Assembly (NCBI GenBank): GCA_954871525.1 | Contig: OX940869.1 | Span: 23,402,001-23,466,000, forward strand | From: Parietaria judaica | Lineage: Eukaryota > Streptophyta > Magnoliopsida > Rosales > Urticaceae | Direction of reading: 5' to 3' | Length of the DNA stretch: 64,000 bases | Part shown: piece by piece, positions 30,565 through 42,137 of the stretch | Position numbering within the stretch: position 1 is the first letter of the stretch | How the letters are laid out: each line of letters opens with the position of its first letter | Translations under genes and position numbers: made by a program | Notes under the pieces: model-generated | Database searches by the model: none | What the model was told of the DNA's origin: nothing | Seen by the model: the letters and a program-made list of their open reading frames with translations, nothing else

Positions 30565-31079
30565 TGTAGAGGGCGATTTTCACCACCCTTTTTCAGTCAC
30601 AAAGATAATCACCAAATAACAAATAAACAACAATAATTGATGAATATCTCTGTTTTATTATATTTTCCGAAAATGAGCTCGGTTTTCTTCCGTTGAATAG
30701 CTGGACAGATGAAGGATCATGAGCCTCAAGCTTCTCTCAGTTTCCTTAGCCTTTTCTATTACAAGAATTCTTTTCTCTTTCCGGGCCTTTTTCCTATATT
30801 TTTCCGAACCTTTACAAATGAGGTTTATCTTGCCTTTTATAGAGTTTACAATGCCTTCCCCTCGCATCCTTCCCGCCTTTTTTCTCTTTAATCATTCACT
30901 CTCTGGCGTGATTTGAGGGCAGCATGTTAATCCTTGCTTTATGTCACTTCCGAGCATGCTGCCGTTATGGGTAGGTGCGCCTCATTAAATGCGCATCCCG
31001 TCAGCCGTCATTCGGCTCTGCGAGCCTCGTCGCTGGTGTTCTCATCGAGTGAGTAGGTCGGCTTCATTAAATGCACATT
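30565..31079 (-). repeat. Partial 5' LTR of second copy
   Basis: It begins TGTAGAGGGCGATTTTCACC (LTR end) and includes a TATAAAAGG box on the minus strand near 30835. It stops after CTTCATTAAATGCACATTGG, so about the first 270 bases of U3 are gone. Confidence 0.88.
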
Positions 31080-31375
31080 GGTGTGTATTTAATTATGTCT
31101 TGACTTTTTAAACAATATGTATGTGTTTATTGGTTATTATTATTAAACATGTTAAACAATTTTATTCGACGCGTGAACCAGATCGGAAACGGAGTTCAAG
31201 TGAACCATGAACGGTGATTTTTATTTCGTTGTACCCACTTTATTAACAATAAATAATTATAACCAATAATGAATATTTAAATTTAAATTTAAATATTCAT
31301 TATTTGTTTTTATTAAAAAAATTAAAAATTAAAATAATTTTTTTACTAAAAAATATTTAAAAAATAATAATTACG
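31080..31375. other. AT-rich spacer
   Basis: No gene. It contains an AT palindrome near 31270-31300 (ATTTAAATTTAAATTTAAAT). Confidence 0.4.
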
Positions 31376-31561
31376 TGGCATGCCACGTGGCAGTCAAGGG
31401 TCATGTGGCATGCCACATGGCAAAAGCTAATAGCCACATGGACTAATTTTCTCAGTAAACTCCCAAATGCCGAGTTTGGGTACTTTTGCCGCCATATACA
31501 GAGGTTGTATACACAGCAGAGCATTTGACCAAAGGTTGGGTCTTTTTGCCGCAATTAACCC
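31376..31561 (-). repeat. Mutator-like terminal sequence, right
   Basis: This is the reverse complement of 21706-21868: it ends GCCGCAATTAACCC and includes GTACTTTTGCCGCC and GTTGTATACACAGCAGAGCATTTG. Two GGCATGCCAC palindromes sit at the inner edge. The 9 bp outside each end do not match (ATTTTTTTA versus TTAAATTAA), so the two ends need not belong to one transposition. Confidence 0.6.
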
Positions 31562-33324
31562 TTAAATTAATGACTACTATTTAACAGTTGTATATCTTAG
31601 TTGATTTTGTTTTGAAATAATAAATTATCAATATTTGATATTAAGTAATCTGTATACACTTTAAATTACTTTAATAAAAACCAATAACTAAATTTGTAAG
31701 CGAATTTGTGGACCAAATAAAATCGATTCTTCATATATTTCATAGTAATCGATTCTTGTTTTTTAAAAATCAAAACTACAAATATCGATCAAGAATTTGA
31801 AGTATTTGAGATCGATGTGGACCGATTTCATCCTTTATTCCCAGATTAATGTCTCGGCTATATAAATTATGAAGGAGCAACACATAATTAGGCCTCTGGG
31901 GCCACTTAATTACACTGCAAATCTAGGTCGTATGAGTGGACGAATGTAAATTAATTATTAGCTTTTTGACATGAAGAAAAGTTAAATATGCAATTATTCA
32001 TAAAATTTCTCTTGAATTTTCATTATATATAGTTTTATAAAGTGCAATCTCAGTGAGGTAATGGATAAAGAGAAGCATGATGACTTAGATCTGAGTGCAA
32101 AACATAATGAAGGAATTATATCTTAATCCATGCTGCTTAACACGCGCACCGCAGCTAGTAATAAGTGTTGTGACCATGCATCATTTGCTCATTACTTTTA
32201 GCCCATCAAAAACAACTTACATTTCTAGGTTAATTTTCACTTCCTTATTAACTCATACAAGCAATTTTTACTGTGTTGCCGACCGGTAATCCTACTTTCT
32301 TTCAACGAATTCCGGATAAATTCATAATTGATACTTCTGTTCTGAAAATGTCTAGCCCGATTTGATTTCGGAAGGAAACTCGATGCCGTGAATCGTGGAC
32401 TTGCCTTCATATGTGTTTGGGGCCGGAAGAGTGAGAATTAAATGTGAAGATCAAATCATTGTCCAAGCTACAATATTTGATTTATTGTCTTTCTTTATTC
32501 GCTTGTTTATGTCCTATTAAGGAAACTAATGACTCTTTGAAGGCTAATGTCCGAATCGGAAATTGGGCTAATTGAACGCATGAACCCAATAGTCTGTGGT
32601 AAAAATACATAATTATAGCTCATAAAACCGAATTCTCCCCTTAGCCTTTGGAGGAATTGGGCTAATTGGGCGCTTGAGCCCCTGTTGTGAGAAAGAGTCT
32701 TCATCCAACACCGAGAATGATCTAGTAAATCTGACGAGGTGTTTCCGAGCAGCCTAATGCAAAGTTCCCGCAACGACGTGGTGGACGATATAGAGGCTTA
32801 GCATTTGTGAAGCTGTGATCCGGAGCACAAGATGAGCACGAGGCCACACGCAAACCGAGGAGTTTGGCCAAAACTCTAGGCGGCAAAAGTAACACAATTT
32901 TGGTAACCTTTTCAAACTGTATTTTTCTTGATTTTTGTTGTTAATTTGGATTTATGGATCGATGATATCCTGAGATTTTCGCTTCGGGATTCAAATAAAT
33001 TCCCGAAAAATACTACACTCTTTATATTGGTTTGCTTTATCTAATAATTCTTTAGTTGACGAATAAAAGAAAATTCGAATTTTATACTTGCAAACACATA
33101 AATCATTCCATTTTTCATCCATCATCTATGTCAAAACTTAACAACAACAAAATCCAATTCTAGATTCTAAAGAATCTGGTGCTCCAAATTTTTCAGTGTC
33201 TTATTTGTTGTGAATTTTTTTTTTTGGATGGAAATTTTGATTCCAAAATTCTTAAAATCTTCTATTCGAGAACTAGTTTTCACTTCGCTTTCACTGGGAA
33301 ATTAAGAAAACCTAATGCCACTTG
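31562..33324. other. Intergenic region without a supported gene
   Basis: Frames are short and unconvincing. At 32545-32690 the phrase AATTGGGCTAATTG occurs twice (about 32560 and 32655) in a degenerate duplication. No RNA gene or promoter can be defended. Confidence 0.45.
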
Positions 33325-35025
33325 CTCAAAGAAACACTTGCTCAGCGGGAGGTCGTAAAGTTCTTGTGAAAGCGGTAATCAAAGAAATCCCGACCTACAC
33401 CATGAGTCTCTTTAGAATTCCGCCCACTGCTATTAATGAGTTACATCGGCTCATTGCTCGGTTTTGGTGGGGTGGTACGGAGGATAAGAGGAAGATTCAT
33501 TGGAAGCGGTGGGAGTTGATTGCTAAACCAAAGGCAGAGGGCGGTCTCAGTTTTAAAGACCTTGGCGATTTGAACCGGGCTCTTGTGGGCCGGCTTACTT
33601 GGCGTATTATTCAAAATCCGGAGTGCTTAATGGCTAGAATTCTCAAGGCAAAGTATTTTTCGAACTCATTGGTGTTAGATATGGTATGGAAACCCCACTT
33701 TTCATTTCTTGGTAAGAGTCTTTGTTGGGGGAGGGATTTGGTTAGCCGAGGCCACCGTTGGCAAGTCGGGGAGGGGAACATCCGGGCTTTCTCACAACCT
33801 TGGATACCGAGAGCGGGGGCTTTTGCGGTGGTCACCAAGGAGCCGGAGGATGGCTTCCCGTGGAGGGTGGCCGATTTTATCACGAATGGGTCTTGGAACC
33901 GGGATCTTGTCTCAAACATAATGACACAATAGGACGCCGAGGCAATCCTTAACATCCCTTTAGGAGAAGCGGGGTACATGGACCGATGGGTGTGGCACTT
34001 TGAAGAGGTCGAGAACTACACCGTTTGATCGGGTTATCGCCACACAAGAGCGGATGTTCATGGGGGCCCATCAAGCTCGGCTTCCGCGGATCCAAGGTGG
34101 TGGAAGAAACTTTGGGGACTCCAAATCCCACCCAAAGTCAAACACTCTATTTGGCGTGTGTGATTTGAGGCCCTCCCGACGTACGGAGCGCTTCGGGGCC
34201 GAGGTGTGGATTGTCTCCCCTTTTGTAGGTTTCGTGGAGCACTACCTGAAGATGCTCTCCACGCGATATGGAGTTGCGAGAGAGCCCAAGAAGTGTGGGG
34301 GAGTTCGTCGCTTTGCCGATGGGTTGGAAAAACGGAGCCGGCCCCTTTTAGAGAGATTTGCCTTCGGGCGCTTAAAGGTCTTTCGACGCCGGACTTGGAG
34401 CTCTTTTGTGGCATCATTTGGGCAACTTGGACCGATCGAAATAAGCGGATCTTTGAGGACTACACCAAAACGCCGGAGGCTTGGATTAACGAAGTGGTGA
34501 GTTGGTTTACAAGCTTCAAAAGGTACGCTCATCTTTCGGACCCAACTACGGCAAGCAAAGTGTCACAACATTCCGCTTGGGAAGGAGCCAAGGATGGCGG
34601 GCTTAAACTTAATGTGGACGCGGCGTGGGACTCGAGGACGGGCCGAGCGGCGGTTGGGGGAGTTGTGCGGGATTACCGAGGAAATGTCATCGGGGTGACA
34701 ACTCGGCTTTGAACATGTCGACACGGCGTTGACGGCCAAATGTAGAGATTTTCTCCACGGCTTAGAGTTTGTTCATTATCGGGGGTGGGTTGTCTCGGAA
34801 GTCGAGTACGATTGCCTCCGCGCAACCCGACTCATCAACGACAAACAACTCAATAGCATTCAAGGACCTATCGTAGCGAGCATCATCACGGCTTCAAGAG
34901 CAGTTGGCACCCATGGCGGCTGTCAATGGAGCCCTCGATCTTGTAATGGGGTGGCCAATTGTCTTGCCAAGACCCGTTTTTCCGTTTTACTTTTGAACTT
35001 TTCGTCGGACGTTTGTACACCTTAA
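33325..35025 (+). pseudogene. LINE ORF2 C-terminal remnant (RT end plus RNase H)
   Basis: 33315-33932 reads GGRKVLVKAVIKEIPTYTMS, then RLIARFWWGG, then KIHWKRWELIAKPKAEGGL, all hallmarks of plant LINE RT ends. The frame then shifts, and 34206-34712 carries HAIWSCERAQEVW, WATWTDRNKRIFED and a plant RNase H start with KLNVDAAWD. 34729-35025 continues the RNase H domain after another break and ends with stop TAA. At least three frame changes make it inactive. Confidence 0.85.
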
Positions 35026-35096
35026 CTTGTAAACTGTATTAAAAGGGATTTACTCCCTTGATTCAACGAATGCTTCTGTTTAAAAAAAAAAAAAAA
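33325..35096 (+). mobile_element. 5'-truncated L1-type LINE
   Basis: It is the 3' end of a non-LTR retrotransposon: RT C-terminal region, zinc-binding/thumb region, RNase H domain, short 3' tail and a 15-base poly(A) at 35082-35096. The endonuclease and RT catalytic parts are missing. No clear target duplication was found. Confidence 0.88.
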
Positions 35097-36128
35097 GAGA
35101 GCACTTGAATTCCCAACACAAATATATTCATTATTAAACTTTCTGAAATACTAAAAAGAATTATAACTTTATGCTTTTGAGCACTCACTTACTTACATGC
35201 ATACATTATTGACAATGTTTGTAAAATTAATTTAATAAAGCATGTGCTTGTGCATGTGTGCGATTTCGTTGCGTGGCAAGGAATGTTTGTCGAACAATTT
35301 TATTAAATTAAATAACTATATTAGGTGTGACATGTAACTTGCAAAGCGTTTTATTTTACTTTGAAATTATCAAAGTTCGTTTCTTCACTTGTTTATCTTT
35401 ACATTATTTACCCAACGATATGACACTTTCTGGTGCTATGCATTTCCCATAATATTATGCGGAGAAAAAAATATATAAAAAATCCCATTAACAATTAGGT
35501 TATATAATAATGCTTGACAGTTGATAAAAGGATTGATTAGTCGATTGGAAAGTCTCTAAAAGAAAACTTGTATTCGGGAAAAATATAAAACATGAAGAGA
35601 TTTTTTTAAATTTTTTTGAAGATGGAAAACGACAAGCAAAAAAAAGTGAGTTTTAATATTATCCCACCTTGTAAATGTTGTGCTTGGATTTTGCGAAAGG
35701 CACGAAATTGGGGTGGTCAATAACGATGACAGAAACGACAGTCATTTGACCTGTCTTGGTTGTATGCATATGCAAATATGAAATATATCACATCACATAA
35801 GGTGATGTGTGGTCTTATAATCACCTTCATACTTTAGAAATGTTTAAAATTAAATATCCTTTTATTTTATGTAGTATGCCCTAAAATGCATTGTGTAAAA
35901 ATGAATTGAGAAATCGAAACATCAGAATTTTTTTTTCATCGACTTAAATCTCGTACAATTCTGCTTCTTAAAACAACGAAATCGAGAATTTCTCTCTATT
36001 TTTTTTTTCTATCCCTTCTACTAACAAGCATTGAGCAGTTACAATTATGTCATGCTAACAACTTAAAATAGAAAGATCTAATATAACGTGTGTTATTATA
36101 CGAACAAATAATTATGTTTAATTTTCTT
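35097..36128. other. AT-rich spacer
   Basis: I see no gene, repeat family or RNA feature in this kilobase. Confidence 0.4.
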
Positions 36129-37488
36129 AGGTTCTGTTTTTTTTTTTTTTTTTTAAGATTAAGACGTCTGAATTGAATGCACATCTGATTACATCTTAAT
36201 CTGAATGACTAAATATTAAGTTTGTTTGTTTTTTAAAATCTGAATGCAGATCTGAATTTAATTTTATTATATAATATTAGGTTAAAATTATAATTTTATT
36301 ACAAAATTTGAAAAAATACCTATCGTAAAATAAATATTAAACTAACTTGTTAAAATATTTGATATAGTATTAACTTTTAAACTAATAAAAATATTTAGGA
36401 TTTTATTAATATCATTTAATAATATTATATATAATTTTAATTAAATTTAATATTATTTGTTATTAGTATAAATTATTTCTTAATATATAAATAACAAATT
36501 TTAAAATTATATGACCAAACGTAATCATAATTTTTTTATGAATAAATTAATTTGATTATTTATTTAATTAATTTTTTAATTATTTACTTAGTAAAATAAT
36601 AATTATTATTAATTTAGTTAATTTATTTATTAAAAAATTGAATTTCATAGTTTTAAAAACAGCATCAAAACTATAACTTCCCACCTATCATTGGATTCTT
36701 CTCGTCGCGAGCTTTTCGGTGATATATTATATGAATTAATCCGATGCTCGGAAAAAAAGTTATGGAGTTTTGAAGTTTTGAGGAGGAAAGAGAAAAATAT
36801 TATAATAAAAAAAATAATCAATGGACAAAACACAACGTGAGTAGTAGAGAAAAAAATAGATAGACACCTTAGCAATTAATTGGAAGAGAGAGAATAACAT
36901 GTATAAATGTTATTAAGACTATCCTCACATTCTCTCTCCTCTAATATATTTCTCTCTCCTCTTCAAAACTTTAAAAATTCATAACTCCATTTTAAAAAAC
37001 TTCGAAGAACTAATAAAATATACCGTTGAAAATTTCTCTACGAGAAGAATCCAATGATAGGTGGGAAGCATTAGTTTTGACGCATTTTTAAAAATATATA
37101 TGTAAGAATTTTATCATAAAAATAACTAAATAACCTAATAAATAAATAGTTTATGATATTATTCATTAAAATATTGAATTAATTATTAATTATAATCTGC
37201 TGGTAAATAAATCAATACAACTAAATTATTGACAAAATAATGTAAACGAGTTTATGCTTTAAATAAAATAATTTAAGAGTTACAAAATTAATTTAAATAA
37301 AGTAATTATAGAATTAAAATATCATATAATTTAATATTTGATAAGATGATATTTAAAAAATATTGTATTCATATATAAAAAAACAAACAGATTTAATTTT
37401 ATGTCATTCAGATTCAGATGCAACATCTTAATATTCAGATATGTAATAAGATTAAGACGTCTTAATCTTAATAAAAACAAACACAACC
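36129..37488. mobile_element. Foldback DNA element, copy 2
   Basis: Same family as 23213-24740, about 1.36 kb: AGGTTCTGTTTTTT...TTAAGATTAAGACGTCTGAATTG at the left and AAGACGTCTTAATCTTAATAAAAACAAACACAACC at the right. Its inner arms (CACCTATCATTGGATTC / GAATCCAATGATAGGTG) are also kept. It lacks the 164 bp extra segment of copy 1. No coding capacity. Confidence 0.75.
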
Positions 37489-37762
37489 TTGGATACTATA
37501 TGATTAGGTTTCTTAAACAATCCATATCCATTGCGTATACATACGCAAAACAACTCAACTAATAGGAAGTTTAATATTTAGACCTTTTAAGATTTGAGTG
37601 ATACATCTTTCGAGTAATTTCATGAATTACATGAATTCAGTCAATATTTGGAAATATAGTTATGGAATGAAGTATTGACACTTAAAACTTGTGAAACTTG
37701 TCTTGCACCAAATCGTTTGCTTCCGTGAATAAACAACGTGTTCATTCCTTGATGTTTATAAT
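37489..37762. other. Flank of Gypsy element
   Basis: 274 bp with no recognisable feature. The five bases before the LTR (ATAAT) have no exact partner after 61745. Confidence 0.4.
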
Positions 37763-37877
37763 TGTTGACGTGGTTTCCCACCTTAATCAGTCGATACGAC
37801 TTGTGAGTGTATGATATTTTGAATGTAACTTTTGTGGAATTCGATCCTTCGCGTTGCAAACTCTCGAACACTCCGCA

Positions 37878-37934
<57 letters not shown>

Positions 37935-38654
37935 GCAAGTAAATGAGACGAGGGGTTTTTTATAGAGGTTCGTCCCAAGGCGGTAGTTAACTACGTCCTC
38001 TATTAGTTTATTGCGATGATGAGCATGAACGGATAGCTACAAACAGCAAATCACGTCTAAGAAAAGAGAGAGAGAAGAGAAGAGAACGAGAAAGTACAAA
38101 GGAAAACTCTTAGTATAAAAAAATTCCGGACAGAAGAGCTCTCGATGTATTATCTCAGGAGTTGTGTGTGTTGATCTGTTGCCGAGCTTGGTATTTATAG
38201 GCTTCAAATCTTCCCGTTGGACTTCTTGCAATTTTGGAGTCGTTCTTCCGAGCTGACCGGGCTGACTGGCTCGTCTTGCTGACACGTGCCCCCACGAATG
38301 CGCGTTCTACGCCGAGCTGGATTATTGACCAGATAGATCCGTTGAAGACTCGACTTCGTGCTCCTCGTCTTTCATCCATTTTGAATTGATGAGGCTGGGT
38401 AGGAAATATGACAGTTTCGCCCTTCCTTTCTCCTGAATGGCGACGGATAGCTTTTGGGCTTTGGGTCGGATAGCTCCCTGTTCGTTGGGCATTACGATGG
38501 CCAGATGCGCTTATAGGCTTTGGGCCTCGCAAGTGGGCCTTTATAAATATTAATTATTCTTTAAAGCCCTTTATTTTCTTAGTTACAAATTTAGTTAATT
38601 CATAACTTTATGCTACATGTCGTATTAACTAAACGACGAATTTGCACATCAACA
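37763..38654 (-). repeat. 3' LTR of Gypsy element
   Basis: The plus strand starts TGTTGACGTGGTTTCCC and ends CACATCAACA, 892 bp, matching 60852-61745. It contains an (AT)n microsatellite (about 37879-37930), also present in the partner. Beyond its right end, GTTAGCTCCCTA is the complement of a polypurine tract. Confidence 0.92.
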
Positions 38655-39365
38655 GTTAGCTCCCTACTATAAAAAAAAAATATGAAGTATATTTTATAGT
38701 ATAATCTCGATGAAATCATGTAAAATTCGTGTCGAATAGAATTAATTAAATTCGTGACTTTTGCCGCAAATTTATTTAATCCGGACAGGATTTTGGATAA
38801 TTTCGAGAACGAATGGGACGGATGGGACCTTCGAAACTGTAATCGTCGTTTTGATTTTTGGGCGGGAACAGTTATGACACGTGTCCCAATTTGCGGAGTT
38901 CGAAGGGAATAAACTCTTCGAATTCTCATGACACAGTTGTCTCATTGACTTTTGCTGAGGTGTCTCCGGATAGCGTGTCAATCTTAACCGTAGGATGAGG
39001 TTTGTTGCGGATTTTGAAGAAACCCTAGTCTTAGGATTAGCGATGATTTTCGAGTATAAGTACTCGAGTGCACACCATTAATTGGTCACGTCTTTTCAAC
39101 CTACTCAGCCCACGTTCCAACGAAGGTAACCGCCCCCTCTCTCTCTTCTATTTATTCATTGTTTCGCATTTGAATTTCATTTTCAAATTTTTAGAGAGAG
39201 AAATCAAGGTTTTTAGGGAGAGAAACTTCGCCAATCGCCATTGTTGCTCTGTTGTACGTTGTCTTCGTGTTCTTCGTCGACTGTGTCTAGGAGTTTCCAG
39301 GTTCTGCATTGCTTCTTTGTTTTTTCTTTAAGAGTTTTATTGGAGGTTTCTCCTAGGTTTGAGGT
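38655..39365 (+). promoter_or_regulatory. Probable promoter and leader of the Gypsy antisense gene
   Basis: This 0.7 kb lies between the 3' LTR and the antisense gene. It has a TATA-like GAGTATAAGTACTC (39051-39064), upstream ACACGTGTCCC and CATTGACTTTTGC elements, and a CT-rich leader (CCCCCTCTCTCTCTTC, 39131-39146). It was split from the coding part by the later Copia LTR. With that removed, the TATA motif would be about 0.46 kb before the ATG at 42138. The role is inferred. Confidence 0.45.
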
Positions 39366-41985
39366 GTTGGAGATAATTCCCGTTGATTATCAGGATTTGT
39401 GTTGTCGGACCGTCCGGGTAACATTTAAAAATTATTTTAAGCGGAAAAACATGTTATCCGATCAACGGCCCGAGCATCGGATAATTACCATAATCCAAGA
39501 CCCGATAAATATTATGCAATTTAATATTCATAAATCATTATTAATAATCTAGTCTTTATAGGAAATAAATAGAAAGCAGTAAATGGTTGCATTTATTAAC
39601 CCAATGCATAAGGCCGTACCTCTATTGACGACTTCCGGTTGCGCGTTCTGAATCGGGCAGGGCTCCGCTGGTGCTGAGGGAAACTCCCGTGATCTTCCGA
39701 GATATTCTCCTGGATTCCTCGTACCGAAGCGTGGGCTTCGCCGGCAGGACTCGGTCGCAAAATTTAAACTGATCGTTCTTTTTAAGCTTCCGGAGAACTA
39801 AGTCTCTTAAGCCGAACCAGAAAGAGATATCAGAGAGAAAATTCACAGACCCTGAGGGAGAGGGAGAGTTTGAATTTTTCTCTAGGGAAAGGAGTGAAAA
39901 ATGTGTAGAATGAGCCTCCTATTTATAGGCTCAGACTGTAACCGAATTAGAGAAATTCTCTCCCCTAAAATTCAAATTTCATAATTAAATATAATTAATT
40001 ATTTCAATCCAATGGTCTAGATTTAATCTTATCTAAATCCAAGGGATATAATTAATTAGGGATTTAATTAAATAAGAAAGACTTTGATAAAATACAAAAT
40101 CAATCTTATCCTCTTATCTTATCAAGATTCGAATTTATATATATATATATATATATTAAAATTCGAATTCCAAATATCTAGATCCAACGGTTGAGAAAAA
40201 TCTTTAAACCGATCTAATGGATCAAATTAGTTTAGGATAAAATCAAATATTAAAAGATTTAATAAAAACAAAATTCGATTTTATCCATATGTATAATTCA
40301 AAAATAATATATATTATATATAATTAATTAATTTCCAATCCGACGGTAAAGATTAAATCTTAGACCGATCTACCAGATATAATTAATTGGCTTAATTCGA
40401 AAATCAAAACTTGGTCACCAAGTTAATAATTTTGAATATATCAATTATCCTAATCCAACGGTTGATATTAAATCATAACCGATCTAATGGATTAATTTGA
40501 TTTTAGGGTTTTTCTCAAATACCAAAACATTTGGTACTTCTGCCGCAATTATGAAAAGACCAAAGTTTATCCATTCGAATGTTTATGGTTCTACATTCCA
40601 AGGCATAATTCAATTTCTACATATATAATATATATAAATATTTATTATTTACATATTAATATATATCTATTAATTATTGATTAATTATTAATAATATATT
40701 AATAATCAAATTCGAATAATTAAATCATATTAATATCCTCTGATCTCAATATCACACATTCAAATGTCATGGTGTCACACCATCATTTAAATTCGTGACA
40801 TGTGATTTAATTTCATAGTTTACCGAAACGATCACAAACTTAGAAGTTTTCGAAATAACAAACCGTACGTCAAAACGACTCGGTTCCAAAAGAAAAGTTT
40901 CTTAGAATTTAATTTCCAACAACTTTCATGTTGACAGAAAATCCAAATTCTACTTTATTTTGTCAGTTAATTTCGGTTACCAAGATATGGTACTTTCGTC
41001 ACACTAGTGATAAAACTATCACGTACGTATCATCTGTTGCGGAGCTATCCTGGGGACCATGGACCCGTATCATTTAAGCTCCAACAAACTGCTAGGGTGT
41101 TCGTCAAACCTCGGTGTAATTCCACTATAAACCCGAGGCTGCCCTCTTTAGTGATACAGTATATATTATTCCCTTAATTACAGCAGGGTGTCCATTGATA
41201 CAATCAAATTCGGGTTATTGATCTTTCACTTGATGATCCACACATGAGCAGGCGGTTTCTACCGTTATGCCCCTCATTGCATTTTCATCCTTGACTCGGT
41301 CAGTAATATCATGAGTAACCCACTTATAGTTTCGATTCATAAGTTGCGCACGGGTTCCTCTCACTTCTCACCACCGAGGGAATCATCATGACTCTGAAGA
41401 GAGCTGTGTGATGCCCATGTCTATGACCAAGCTACCCTTACTGCTGACTATCATGTTCCCTAAATAATAGTGTTGGGAACAACGGTAATATATTGTGTTC
41501 TTTAACGGTTAAATCAAAGAACAATCAAGCCAGCAGCTCGGACTCAAGATCACTCAGTACTTAGATCGAATATCCATTTGATCATCTACTAGTGACTCAA
41601 CTCCAAGTTATCAATGACGGTCTTATATGATAACTTCCAGAGTTTAAGTCAGGTCCAGTCCAGTATGAAGACACTTCATACTTAATGCACTTCTAGTGAG
41701 TGTGACACACACAAAATCCAGAATAGGATTGTCACTTAGTCACTTATATGATTAATGGGCTCCCACCCAGTTAATCAGGTCACGGACATTTTAAGTTCAT
41801 TTATTATGATAATTAATTCTTCCTCCCATTGACTCTATTGTGATAATAATAACATAATTGCATCCTTTATGAACTAAGGATTAAACATTCTATTTTACTC
41901 TACCAGAAACTATAGTAAGATTATCATAATAAGCATCATCTTTATTCAACGACTTGTCATAATCTTTTACAAATGGATAAAAAAA
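39366..41985 (-). mobile_element. Copia LTR inserted in Gypsy antisense gene leader
   Basis: It is the inverse of the 15577-18322 LTR, from TGTTGGAGATAATTCCC to GGATAAAAAAATCTTTTT. The last ~25 bases (the LTR start) are missing. The first ~50 bases also differ from the solo LTR. The TATA element (TATTTATAGGCTC) is kept near 39918. No internal domain is attached, so it is a damaged solo LTR or fragment. Confidence 0.85.
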
Positions 41986-42137
41986 TCTTTTTTTGTTGGG
42001 TTGATTCGGGGCTTTCCTCGGTTTTTTCTGGGTTTTTCGGGGCTTTCCTCGGTTTTTTCTGGGTTTTTCGTTTGGGGGATTTCTGGGTTTTCTCTCATGT
42101 TAGGGATTTTTTGGGTTTTTTAGAGTTATTAAGAATA
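41986..42137 (+). other. G/T-rich leader with duplicated 32 bp unit
   Basis: GGGGCTTTCCTCGGTTTTTT and the following bases occur twice in tandem (about 42008-42071), followed by further CTGGGTTTTT runs. It forms the leader just before the antisense-gene ATG. Confidence 0.65.

Larger units (their letters stand above)
25697..31079 (-). mobile_element. Truncated second copy of the F-box-carrying Gypsy-type element
   Basis: Read on the minus strand it has a partial 5' LTR, primer site, F-box frame, tandem repeats, antisense gene 2 and the C-terminal half of antisense gene 1. It stops abruptly at 25697, so the 3' half of the element and the 3' LTR are missing. The LTR also lacks its first ~270 bases (cut at about 31079). 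Sequence order and spacing match 3741-9400. It shows that the unusual gene content belongs to a family rather than one accident. Confidence 0.9.
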
